A stretch of 64,000 nt of DNA from Bacillota bacterium (GTDB taxonomy: Bacteria > Bacillota > Clostridia > Oscillospirales > Ruminococcaceae): the NCBI GenBank assembly GCA_023458875.1, contig JAEWXO010000035.1, positions 38,289 to 102,288 on the forward strand, written 5' to 3'. The translations under genes were made by a program, and so were the position numbers. Shown piece after piece: positions 7,971-17,800 of the stretch (within the stretch, counting starts at the first letter, position 1; the number at the start of each line of letters is the position of its first letter). A model generated the notes under the pieces. That model did no database searches, had not been told where the DNA came from, and worked only from the letters and a program-made list of their open reading frames with translations.

Positions 7971-8335
7971 CAGATACGATGGGGAATTTTCTTTGCGTTC
8001 ATGTTCATGCTGCAAATATTCATGACACCAAGGGCGGAGTATATACTTTTGAAAAAGCGCTGTACCGCTATCCGACGATTATCGGTGGCCGTGCAGATCA
8101 AGGCTATCGAGGTACTTTTGTAAACACATTCAATTGGTTTCACAATATTAAAATAGATATATCCCTAAGAATTAAAAATGAGTTTGAAGTTCAGCCTATC
8201 CGATGGATTGTTGAGCGCACTTTCGGATGGATGACATGGTCAAGACGACTTTCAAAGGATTATGAAATTAAGACTTGTTATGAAGAAACTATGTGCATTA
8301 TTTCCAATTTGCATACTCTTTTAAGGAGATTTTAA
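7943..8335 (+). CDS. IS5-family transposase, second frame (-1 frameshift product)
   Basis: C-terminal half of the DDE transposase, entered by a -1 shift on A AAA AAA C at 7937-7944. It reads TKGGKRHIVTDTMGN, then GGRADQGYRGTFVN (second catalytic Asp) and the C-terminal IRWIVERTFGWMTWSRRLSKDYE block with the catalytic Glu, ending in LLRRF. All three acidic residues of the joined protein are therefore present. If slippage does not occur, the element would be inactive. Confidence 0.82.
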   Translation, partial: TKGGKRHIVTDTMGNFLCVHVHAANIHDTKGGVYTFEKALYRYPTIIGGRADQGYRGTFVNTFNWFHNIKIDISLRIKNEFEVQPIRWIVERTFGWMTWSRRLSKDYEIKTCYEETMCIISNLHTLLRRF

Positions 8336-8508
8336 GCTATGTGGACGGGTTCTAAAATGACTATAGTCAAATTAGAGAGGTAAAGAAAATGTGAAAAAGC
8401 ATAATGATGGATATCTGACACCATTTGAAAAGAGATTCAGATTGAAATAATGAGGCAGTGGTGTTACAAAAAAGCTTGACCATTACATCTTCAGGGAGGG
8501 GAACCATT

Positions 8509-10653
8509 ATGAAAAAGAGTCCACGATGTTTGTATGAAGACGACATTGATTCATTTTTAAGTAAAGAAAGCGAATTGATATTTGGAGTGCTTTGTGAAAA
8601 CTATCATGGTGATGCACTTACAACCACAAGAGAAGCTTGGATAAAGGAAATAGAAATATTGAAAGGTGCTTTAATTCAATGGAAGCACTCTGATTGTCAT
8701 ATAGTATTTGAGTATGATATTCCCCGTCTTGGAAAACGCATTGATATAGTGCTGCTGTTAAAAGGAATTGTTTTCTGCCTGGAATTCAAAGTTGGAGAAT
8801 CAAAGATACTTGAAAATGATGTTGATCAGGTTTTGGACTATGCACTGGATTTAAAGAATTTCCATAAGTTTAGTGAAAACAGAGTTATTGTGCCTGTTCT
8901 GATTGCAACCAAGTATGAAAAAGCATCTTCTTTTATTCAGAAGTCTGCATATGACGATATGGTGGTTAATCCTTTAGTGACTGGAGAAACAGGAATTACC
9001 AAATTGATGTTTGAAGTATTAAACGTATATCCTGAAGAGCAGACTATCGATAAAAACTGGATTATTAGTCCGTATGCTCCTACACCTACGATTATTGAAG
9101 CAGCAAGAACACTGTATGAAAGTCATTCAGTTGAAGATATTACAAGACATGAGGCAGATAAGGTTTCAACAGATAAAACTATTGCATATATCCTTGATGT
9201 AATAAAAAGAAGCAAAGAAAACAGCGAGAAAAGTATTTGTTTTGTAACTGGTGTACCTGGCGCTGGTAAAACTTTAGTAGGTCTTGATGTTGCGGTAAAA
9301 CAGACATATCAGGCTTCAGATATGCCTACAGATGATGAAGGAGCTGTATATTTATCAGGGAATGGTCCTTTAGTTGCCGTTTTGAATGAAGCACTTGCAA
9401 GAGATAATTATGAAAAATGCAAGGAACGCGGAGAAGGTAAAAAGTTATCGGATTCCAGACGTGAAGTAGGAAAATTTATTCAGATTATCCATCGTTATCG
9501 GGACAATATGCTTGCTAAGATAAAAAATCCCGTTGAGAACGGAATTCTTGAAATAGATCCTGAAAAAGCTGTAAAAATGCAGAGTGCAGGATACGGTGAA
9601 GTTGAGCATGTTGCAATTTTTGATGAGGCACAGCGTTCATGGACACACGCAAGACTTGCTAATTATTTAAAAAGAGGCGGAACTTATGGAAATAAGCTAA
9701 AGGTTCAAAATTTTCCTATGTCAGAAGCAGCTTTTTTGATTTGGTCATTGGATCAGAGAGAAGACTGGGCAACTATTGTTTGCTTAGTTGGAGGAGGACA
9801 GGAAATCAACACAGGTGAGGCTGGTATTTCCGAATGGATAAGAGCTTTAAATGAAACCTTTTCCCACTGGAAAGTATACATATCTCCACATTTAACCGAG
9901 GCTGAATATGCTGAGGGTAAGGTTAATGAGTTACTAAAAGATAATAAAAATGTCATCTATGCCGAGAATTTACATTTAGGTGTTTCTCTACGTTCATACA
10001 GAGCTGAAAAGCTGTCTGCATTTGTACATGCATTACTTTCCTTAGATGAAAATGCTAAGTCAATATATGCAGAAATAAAGGACAAGTATCCTGTTGTTTT
10101 AACTAGAAATATGGAAAAAGCAAAAGCATGGCTTCACAGTAAAGTAAGAGGAACTGAAAGAACAGGTGTGTTAATCAGTAAAGAATCAGCAAGATACAAG
10201 CCTTTGGGAATTCATGTATTGCTGAGTGATGATGAAAAAGCTGTGCATTGGTTTCTTGACGATAAGAAGGATACAAGATCTTCAAATTATTTAGAGGATG
10301 CAGCAACAGAAATTCAGGTTCAGGGATTGGAGCTTGATTATACTTGCTTGTTATGGGATGCGGATCTGAGATATGAAAATGGTAAATGGCATTACTATAG
10401 ATTCGATACCCGAACCTGCAAAGAGTGGAGAGAATTGAAAAGCGATTCCGAAAGCAAACAGGAACGAATGCAGTATATGCTGAATGCATACAGAGTTCTT
10501 CTCACTCGTGCAAGAGCTGGTATGATTATATGCATTCCGTATGGCAATGGAAATAAAAATTCCAGTGGTTTTTGGGAAGACGAAACACGATTACCCGAAT
10601 ATTATGATGGAACTTATCAATACTTAAAGAGTTTAGGAATTGAGGAAATATAG
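8509..10653 (+). CDS. nuclease-helicase fusion of the DUF2075 type, candidate defence protein
   Basis: About 714 residues. The N-terminal region (roughly residues 60-110) has a PD-(D/E)XK-like pattern: RIDIVLLL followed by a strand ending EFKVG. A P-loop GVPGAGKT lies near residue 249 and a Walker B IFDEAQ near residue 370. The C-terminal block ends YRVLLTRARAGMIICIPYG, the SF1 helicase motif VI style of DUF2075 proteins. The ATG at 8509 follows a strong GGGAGGGG site; the earlier in-frame start at 8458 lacks one. It lies between an IS5 element and Zorya. I infer a nucleic-acid-targeting immunity enzyme; substrate and any partner are unknown. Confidence 0.72.
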   Translation: MKKSPRCLYEDDIDSFLSKESELIFGVLCENYHGDALTTTREAWIKEIEILKGALIQWKHSDCHIVFEYDIPRLGKRIDIVLLLKGIVFCLEFKVGESKILENDVDQVLDYALDLKNFHKFSENRVIVPVLIATKYEKASSFIQKSAYDDMVVNPLVTGETGITKLMFEVLNVYPEEQTIDKNWIISPYAPTPTIIEAARTLYESHSVEDITRHEADKVSTDKTIAYILDVIKRSKENSEKSICFVTGVPGAGKTLVGLDVAVKQTYQASDMPTDDEGAVYLSGNGPLVAVLNEALARDNYEKCKERGEGKKLSDSRREVGKFIQIIHRYRDNMLAKIKNPVENGILEIDPEKAVKMQSAGYGEVEHVAIFDEAQRSWTHARLANYLKRGGTYGNKLKVQNFPMSEAAFLIWSLDQREDWATIVCLVGGGQEINTGEAGISEWIRALNETFSHWKVYISPHLTEAEYAEGKVNELLKDNKNVIYAENLHLGVSLRSYRAEKLSAFVHALLSLDENAKSIYAEIKDKYPVVLTRNMEKAKAWLHSKVRGTERTGVLISKESARYKPLGIHVLLSDDEKAVHWFLDDKKDTRSSNYLEDAATEIQVQGLELDYTCLLWDADLRYENGKWHYYRFDTRTCKEWRELKSDSESKQERMQYMLNAYRVLLTRARAGMIICIPYGNGNKNSSGFWEDETRLPEYYDGTYQYLKSLGIEEI

Positions 10654-10948
10654 AACAATAGTGAATATAGTGAATTTTGCTACTTGTTATGAAATTCCGA
10701 GTTTTACAGTCAAACAAGTATCAACAGTTCATAATGAATGTAAATACGTTTATTAGAGGCTGTTGATATTTTTTTCTGAGGCGTGGTAATTTTCGTTCCG
10801 ATTAATGGTATTTATTTGCTTTTTTTATATTCTTTATTTTTATTTATGTGCGTTATGACGAATATTTAGTTGAAGGACTGTAAAACTCCCGCGTAGTGGC
10901 TGAATAGTAACGAAAATAATAAAAATATTCTGTAATTCAGTTCTTTTA

Positions 10949-10977
10949 TTGACATATCTGATAAAATGATGTAAAAT
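10949..10977 (+). promoter_or_regulatory. sigma-A promoter of the Zorya operon
   Basis: TTGACA at 10949-10954, 17-base spacer, TAAAAT at 10972-10977. It leaves a leader of about 150 bases before zorA. The preceding stretch from 10654 holds no gene. Confidence 0.7.
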
Positions 10978-11013
10978 AATAATATATTAAATACGAAAAT
11001 TAAAAATCATAGT

Positions 11014-11109
11014 ATATGCCAATATAAGATGTAAAGTTATGGGGACTATGGAGAGTATCAGCTAGCTGAACATATACGGGGATTTATCGCCATGGTGTAA
11101 AACTATGAC
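11014..11109 (+). promoter_or_regulatory. folded leader upstream of zorA, with a 12-bp palindrome
   Basis: The leader contains the perfect palindrome TCAGCTAGCTGA at 11058-11069. A GTATATG segment near 11014 is complementary to CATATAC at 11071-11077, and a TCATAGT just before it is complementary to ACTATGA near 11102. These pairings compete in part. It may be an operator or an RNA switch; I recognise no known family. Confidence 0.35.
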
Positions 11110-11135
11110 GATTATTATTTTTAGGGAGATTTAGC

Positions 11136-12824
11136 ATGAAAAAGAATAAGAGTCTTATCGGTTATGTAATTCTGACTATAGTACTAATAAGTTCTGTAAT
11201 ATGCATTATTATATTTGGGAATAAAGGCACATCACTGGCTATAAACTTTGTATTTGCAATATTGATGTTTGCAGTTCTTATGAAAGCTATGGGGAGTATT
11301 AATAGATTCTGCCGCTTAATTAATGATTTAAAGAAAGGAACAGAGCATCTGGAATCATTGGGTGATACATGTATTTTGGAATTGAAGGATGTAAGTGCTA
11401 TTTTCCCTTCGAATTCAAAACTGCAGGGAATGATTGAAACATATTATAAGGGAAACAAGGGTTTCGATGGAGATATAGCTGATTACATAAACGAGGATAT
11501 ACTCGACGAAGAAATCAACAAACATGTAACAGAACTGGCAGCAGGAGCAATGACGGGACTTGGATTGCTCGGAACATTTGTAGGCTTAATGATAGGTATT
11601 AAAGATCTTAAAATTAATCAGGATCAACTTATGGATAGTATAAAAACACTTATGGATGGTATGAAGACAGCTTTCCTCACTTCTATTTTCGGTGTTATAT
11701 ATTCACTTGTATTCAATACTTACTACAAGCAGGTGTATAGCTTGGGGGAAAAAGAACTTTATAATTTTTATGATGTTTTCTACGCAAAAGTTGCTTCAAA
11801 TCCAGAAAATGAGAATATAAACCGGATAATTGATAATCAGCAAAGACAGTTTGAAGAATTTGAAAAGTTACCAGTTACAATGGCTACGGTTCTTGCTGAA
11901 GAAATCAACAAGGTGTTTGCACCTACAGTAAATAAAATGGACACATTAATGGAGCAGTTCGTATCCGTTGCAACAAGTAATCAACAGGAAAGTCTTGGGA
12001 TACTCGTAAACTCTTTTGTTGACAGCATGAATGAAATTCTCAATGGTAAATTTGTTCTGCTCGGAGAGACTCTTGAAAAAACCAGTGAGTTTCAGACAGC
12101 AAATTTTGAAATGATGGATAAGGTTGTTAATACAATATCATCTCAGACAAGTCATCTCTCAGAATTAAATGAGAGTATAGAAAAATCCCTTGAAAATATT
12201 CAGAATTACGAATCTCAGATAGAAAGATTCAATGACAGCATAATAAATCATAATAATGAATCTCACAGACTTATTTCTGAAGTACTTGAATCTCAGAATA
12301 GTACCCATGCTGCAGTTCAGAATTTTACTGAAAACATAACAGACGCAACATCATATATTAATCAGGTTAAGGATGTAATTGATGCATTTTCCAGCAAGAG
12401 TGTTGAGATTATCAATTATAATGCTTCAAAACTTGAAAAGATAAACGATGATAACGCAGAAACAATAAGCAGATACTGTGACCAGACAAATAATGCTATT
12501 ACAGCTCTTAGTAGCCAGGTTAAAGAATTCACTGCAATTTCTGGAAATCTTATTAATGAAATTAAGACAGTCGGAAGCAGAATACACACTGAATGTGATG
12601 GACTTGAAAGTTCACTTGGTTCGTCACTTAATTCAACATTTAAAGTGTTTGATGAAAATCTTGCAGAAATCACAACTCATCTTAATTCTTCTATCAGGGA
12701 AATGCAGGAGCTTGTTGACAGATTACCGCGTGATCTTTATATTAGTATCGGTAAACTCAGAGAAAGTATGGATAACTGCGTTTCTCTTCTCAATGATTAT
12801 AGTGGATCCAGAGAGGATGAATGA
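11136..12824 (+). CDS. zorA: Zorya defence protein ZorA (MotA/ExbB-like membrane motor with long coiled-coil tail)
   Basis: Stator-type membrane subunit of the Zorya anti-phage motor. Two hydrophobic helices lie at about residues 6-28 and 30-52. The MotA/TolQ/ExbB proton-channel helices follow (AAGAMTGLGLLGTFVGLMIG, then GMKTAFLTSIFGVIYSLVF). From about residue 220 to the end the protein is a long Gln/Ser/Asn-rich coiled coil, the intracellular tail typical of ZorA. At 562 residues it is shorter than the roughly 730-residue E. coli protein. GGGAG lies eight bases before the ATG. The stop overlaps zorB (ATGA). Partners are ZorB in the motor and ZorC and ZorD in the cytoplasm. Confidence 0.93.
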   Translation: MKKNKSLIGYVILTIVLISSVICIIIFGNKGTSLAINFVFAILMFAVLMKAMGSINRFCRLINDLKKGTEHLESLGDTCILELKDVSAIFPSNSKLQGMIETYYKGNKGFDGDIADYINEDILDEEINKHVTELAAGAMTGLGLLGTFVGLMIGIKDLKINQDQLMDSIKTLMDGMKTAFLTSIFGVIYSLVFNTYYKQVYSLGEKELYNFYDVFYAKVASNPENENINRIIDNQQRQFEEFEKLPVTMATVLAEEINKVFAPTVNKMDTLMEQFVSVATSNQQESLGILVNSFVDSMNEILNGKFVLLGETLEKTSEFQTANFEMMDKVVNTISSQTSHLSELNESIEKSLENIQNYESQIERFNDSIINHNNESHRLISEVLESQNSTHAAVQNFTENITDATSYINQVKDVIDAFSSKSVEIINYNASKLEKINDDNAETISRYCDQTNNAITALSSQVKEFTAISGNLINEIKTVGSRIHTECDGLESSLGSSLNSTFKVFDENLAEITTHLNSSIREMQELVDRLPRDLYISIGKLRESMDNCVSLLNDYSGSREDE

Positions 12825-13618
12825 TTATGAAGGTGAAAAGAAGACATCGTAAAAAAAGTGGGGAGCAGGTAAACTACTGGCAGTCCTATTCTGATCTCAT
12901 GGCTGCTATGCTCCTGATGTTTATGCTTATTACACTTGCTATTTCTCTTAAAGCAAATATGGATTTTGAAAATGATATGAAGGAAAGGGATATATATGAG
13001 GCACAGCTTGAAGAAAACGAGCGTCTAAGGCAGGAAGACGAAAAGGTAATGAAGGAGCAGGAGAAAAAGATTAACGACTTAATCGGAATCAAGGCTCAGA
13101 TTATCGAAGAACTCAGTGCTGCGTTTTCTGATGTTGATCTTACAGTTAAAATTGATAATAACACGGGTTCGATTACTTTTGCATCGAGTGTCTTATTTGG
13201 ATATGATGATGCTCAGATTAAAGAATCCGGTGAAGCATTTCTGAATGAGTTTCTGCCGATATATGTTAATAGCATCCTTAATGAGAAGTTTAAGGATTAT
13301 GTTTCTGAAATAATCGTTGAAGGTTATACAGATGATCAGGGTGAATTTATCTATAACCTTGAATTGTCTCAGAAAAGAGCTTTTTCAGTGTCGAAGTATT
13401 GTCTGGAACATCCTCAGATATTCGATAATTCAGTTGATTTCGAACATTTGAAATCTATTCTGACAACAAATGGGAAGTCAATGAGTAATCTTATTAGAGA
13501 CGAAAACGGGAACGTTGATGCTGATGCTTCAAGACGTGTTGAATTTAAATTCAGACTAAAAGACGATGAAATGATAAATGAGATGAAGAATATTCTGGAA
13601 ATTAAAAATGTTGAATAG
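12821..13618 (+). CDS. zorB: Zorya defence protein ZorB (MotB/OmpA-like)
   Basis: Second motor subunit, about 265 residues. A single N-terminal membrane helix carries the proton-handling Asp in YWQSYSDLMAAMLLMFML (Asp25 from the first Met). A coiled segment rich in Glu and Lys follows. The C-terminal OmpA-like peptidoglycan-binding domain contains IIVEGYTDDQG, NLELSQKRAFSVSKYC and a late SRRVEFKF. In MotAB-type units this domain anchors the stator to the cell wall. The start overlaps the zorA stop by four bases. The ATG at 12827 is an equally plausible start, because GAGAGG at 12811-12816 is four bases from the first ATG and ten from the second. Confidence 0.93.
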   Translation: MIMKVKRRHRKKSGEQVNYWQSYSDLMAAMLLMFMLITLAISLKANMDFENDMKERDIYEAQLEENERLRQEDEKVMKEQEKKINDLIGIKAQIIEELSAAFSDVDLTVKIDNNTGSITFASSVLFGYDDAQIKESGEAFLNEFLPIYVNSILNEKFKDYVSEIIVEGYTDDQGEFIYNLELSQKRAFSVSKYCLEHPQIFDNSVDFEHLKSILTTNGKSMSNLIRDENGNVDADASRRVEFKFRLKDDEMINEMKNILEIKNVE

Positions 13619-13629
13619 GAGGGATGATA

Positions 13630-14829
13630 TTGAAAGTACTTATTAATTTTGAACCGATGAAGCTTATATCTGCTTGCGCACAAATAAGAAAAGAATATAA
13701 GGATAAGTACGATTACAAAAATCCTCCGTCCGGTCATCTTGAGGCGCTTGTTAGTGAAATTTCAAGGATAGGTATATCATCTCTTGAGAATTATGCTATG
13801 ATGCTCAAAGATTATGACGTGAATTATCTTGCATATCATTTACCAAAAGAAGAAAACATCATTATTAACAGTAAAATAATGAAAATAATTATGTTCAGAC
13901 TTTCAGAGGAAGTATTTAATGTTTACTTTACCTCATGGCAGAAGCATTATAATTATCTGAGTAATAATCTTGGAACCAAGAATCTATTTACACTTTCAGA
14001 TAAAGATGTTGACAGAACTTCATTTCTTCCTGAAAGAATATATAATTCAGAACTTCGTTCAAAGATGTTATTAAATCCAATTGATGAGATTTTTTCCGGA
14101 TATGTATCACAGGTTTCCGACAGAATGGACAGTGAAGTGTCAGAAATTCTTTCAGTAATTTTTTTAATTAATCCTTCAAGTGTTCTTGGAATAAATATAC
14201 TTAAAAAAATATATCTATTCTGTTCTGAAAAGCATCTTCTAAAAACATCGGATCTTGAATTGTGTAACATTGCAAATTCCTATATGCTTGATGAAAAGAT
14301 AAAATTCTTCATTAACTTTGTTACAAAGGTTAACTCGTCAAATTACAGAAATTATCTGAAACTTGCGGATGTAGCAAGAACATTCTTTAATAACAGCGTA
14401 TACAAGCTTGATAATTTTGAAACTCCAGTAAAAATAGAATTTCATATGTGGTTCAGTCTTCTTGATATTGATAAAATATTTGGTGAAGATGACAGAGGAC
14501 GTTTCTGGAAAGCCAGGGCTATTGAAAATAATGCAATAAGAGTTGAGAAAAAAAGTCTTTTTGATATGGTAGTTATGTATTTTGAGAAATTTGTAACTAC
14601 GGAATTCTTAAATAAGTCCGACGGACCAATTTATATTGTGTCCAATGAAGAATTTTATGCTAAGCTGAAAAGTATTATTAACAGAGCATCCAGTAAGGCA
14701 GATTTAAAATCCAGACTGTATAATCAGTATAAATATACTAACAGCAGAATCCAGCATAAAGGAGACTGGAGAAACAATGCTAGAATTATGATAAACTATC
14801 TCAACAGCAGAAAAGTAAGTGGGGAATGA
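13630..14829 (+). CDS. zorC: Zorya defence protein ZorC (EH_Signature domain)
   Basis: Type I Zorya-specific cytoplasmic protein, 399 residues here and shorter than the roughly 560-residue E. coli ZorC. The C-terminal half has the pattern of the EH_Signature family: DDRGRFWKARAIE followed about 80 residues later by SRIQHKGDWRNNARIMI, with conserved Glu and His. The start chosen is TTG at 13630 because AGGAGGG at 13617-13623 is seven bases upstream; the ATG at 13624 directly abuts that site. Its stop overlaps the zorD region. Identification rests mainly on the C-terminal motif and its place between zorB and zorD. ZorC is thought to act with ZorD on DNA after motor signalling. Confidence 0.82.
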   Translation: MKVLINFEPMKLISACAQIRKEYKDKYDYKNPPSGHLEALVSEISRIGISSLENYAMMLKDYDVNYLAYHLPKEENIIINSKIMKIIMFRLSEEVFNVYFTSWQKHYNYLSNNLGTKNLFTLSDKDVDRTSFLPERIYNSELRSKMLLNPIDEIFSGYVSQVSDRMDSEVSEILSVIFLINPSSVLGINILKKIYLFCSEKHLLKTSDLELCNIANSYMLDEKIKFFINFVTKVNSSNYRNYLKLADVARTFFNNSVYKLDNFETPVKIEFHMWFSLLDIDKIFGEDDRGRFWKARAIENNAIRVEKKSLFDMVVMYFEKFVTTEFLNKSDGPIYIVSNEEFYAKLKSIINRASSKADLKSRLYNQYKYTNSRIQHKGDWRNNARIMINYLNSRKVSGE

Positions 14830-14831
14830 GA

Positions 14832-17800
14832 ATGAGTAAATTTTCAAGGGGTACTATGGTACAACTTGCATCGGATACATGTGTTGAGGGTGCGATAATT
14901 GAGGTAGATGAAACAGGTGTAGAAACATCCTATGATGTTTTTATTGGTTCCAAAGGAACGAAGACATATTATGAATCACAGCTTGTTGAAAAGAAGTCCG
15001 ATGATTCATTTATAAGTGTTGATAAAAGTGCTTTTCATGCGACGATAACTGCTGCTTTAATAAGAAATCCGTCGCTTTCATCACTGTATTCTATAAATTC
15101 AGCGAAAATAGATTTTATTCCGCATCAGTTTAGACCGGTTCTTAAATTTATACGCGCTGACAGACCGAGACTCTTAATTGCTGATGGTGTTGGTGTAGGT
15201 AAAACAATTGAAGCTGGTCTTATACTTCGTGAGATGAAGGCAAGAAGAAATATTGAATCAGTTTTAATCATATGTCCACGTCCGCTGATTACAGAGCAGA
15301 AGTGGGAAAATGAAATGAAGCGTTTTGATCAGACAATTGAACCACTTAACGGAGAAATGTTAAGACACTGCCTTAAGGAAACAGAAAAGAATGGTGCTTG
15401 GCCTGAAAAATACAGCAAAGCGGTTGTTCCGTTTTCACTTTTTGATGAAAGAAATGTTCTTGGGAAGGCTTCATCAGACATATCACTTTTACAGATGGAT
15501 ACCCCCCCTAAGTTTGACCTGGTTATAGTTGACGAAGCGCATCATATTAGAAATCCTAAAACATTTGCATATGCTGCTGTAAAGCAGTTCTGCGATAATG
15601 CTGAAGCTGTGGTGTTTCTTACGGCTACACCAGTTCAGCTTGAATATGATGATCTTTATGTTATGATGAATCTACTTAGACCAGATTTAATAATTAATAA
15701 AGATACGTTCCACAATATGGCGGATCCTAATGAGTTTATTAATAAGGCAGCTGCAGTTATCAGAAATAAAAAAGATAACTGGGAAAATGAAGCGCTTGAA
15801 GCTCTAAATTATGCCTTCGATCAGACCAACTGGGGAAAACTTGTACTTTCAAAGAATCCGGTTGCCGAAAGTATTATTACAACACTTGTAACAGGAAATA
15901 TATCAGATGATAACAGAGTAAAACTTATATCTGATGTTGAAAATCTTCATACGTTTTCAAATCTGATTAGTCGTACCAGAAGAAGAGATATCGGAGAATT
16001 CACTTTACGTAAAGCAACTACTGTTACTGTTGATTTTACACCGGAACAAAAGAAACTTCATGATGAGATTCTTAAAATCACCCATGAGATTCTGTCTACT
16101 GTTCATTGTACGAATAATACCAAATTTATGATGACAACAATTCGCAGACAGACAGCATCCTGTCTGTTTGGATTAGTTCCGCTTCTGAGAGACATTCTTA
16201 GTAAGCATGTCGATGAAATAATAGATGAGCTTTATATTGAAGATGATATAATTGATGAAGAAAATGATAGCAGAGTTCTGCATGATGAAGTGATAGAAAG
16301 AATAAACCGTATTGTAGAGTATGCTGAGAATATGTCTGAATATGACCCGAAGCTTATCAGGCTTGTTGAGATTATTAATGAAAAACAGAAATCAGAAAAA
16401 AATAAGATAATGATTTTCAGTTCATTCAGGCATACATTAAAATATCTGTATGGTAAGCTTAAAGGCGAAGGATTGCGCGTCGGATTGATCCATGGCGATA
16501 TTCCTGATGAAGAACGACGTGAATTAAGACAGCGTTTCGAATATGACGGAGAAAATTCTTATGCACTTGATATACTTCTGTTTTCAGAAGTAGGTTGTGA
16601 AGGGCTTGACTATCAGTTCTGTGACTGTATGGTTAATTATGATTTGCCGTGGAATCCAATGAGGATTGAGCAGAGAATAGGCCGAATAGATCGTAACGGA
16701 CAACACAGTGAGAGTATTTCAATTTTTAATATGGTTACTCCTGGTACTGTTGACTATGATATATATGATCGATGCACAAGCAGAATCGGCGTATTCAAGC
16801 AGTCGATAGGTGACTGTGAAGAAATCCTGGGTTCACTTTCTTCTGATATTATTAAAATTGTGGAAAATACCACAATGAATGATGAGGACATTAAAATTAA
16901 ACTTCAGCAGCTTGCTGATAATAAGCTCAGACTTGTTCAGGAACAGATACAGCTTGAGGACAAGCAGAAAGATTTGTTTGGCATTCGCGTTCCGGAGAAT
17001 TCATTTAAAAAAGATGTTGAAAATGCAACAAATTACTGGCTTTCTCCGGTAGCTGTACTTAATATGATTCGCTTATATCTGAAAGAGCAGATAGATAATG
17101 AAAAAGAATATATAACAGGAGAAAAGGCTGTTAAGGATTTAAGACTTTCTCAGAATGCCAAAAATATACTTCTTGCAGATTTTGAAGCATGTAATTTCCC
17201 GAAAACTTCTGAAAATAAAGATTGGGAAAGAATTCTTAAGTCGGCAAATACGCACATACCTGTTACATTTATACCTGAATCGGCAGGAAAGGATAAAAAT
17301 GTTACACTTATTACTCTCGCCCATCCGCTTGTAAAACAGGCTGCAATGTATTTTACAGATAGCAAAAAGTCTGTTACAGTTTTCAAAGTTTCATCTGATA
17401 AGATAGAAAAGGGGATGTATCCCTTTATCATGTATCAGTGGATGTATTCCGGTGAGCGTGAAGATCTTGTGCTTAAGCCCCTGTGCAGTAGCTCAGCAGT
17501 GAACAAGTATCTTCTGGAGCTTCTTGCAAACAGTGAGGACAGTACGCAAAATATAAGAATTAATGATACTTTGTGGGATGACATTGAATCAGTTCATCAC
17601 AATCTGTGGGAAAGGGAACTTCAGCAGCATAGACTGAATACATCGGATCTTATAAATTACAAGCTTGGAACTTTGACAACGAGTCATCAATCAAGACTTA
17701 CATTTATCAAAGAGCAGATTCGTAAAGCAAATAACAGTAAAATCCGTATGATGCGTGAGGCGGAGCTTAGAAATGCTAATATTGATTTTGAACGTAGAAA

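Larger units (their letters stand above)
7543..8357 (+). mobile_element. IS5-family (IS427-like) insertion sequence
   Basis: About 815 bp. Terminal inverted repeats share the block GTCCACATA flanked by weaker matches: left end 7543-7570, right end about 8330-8357 on the opposite strand. It contains two overlapping frames for one transposase, joined across a run of seven A residues, as in the IS427 subgroup of IS5. It interrupts the spacer upstream of the nuclease-helicase gene. Exact ends and target duplication were not resolved. Confidence 0.75.
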
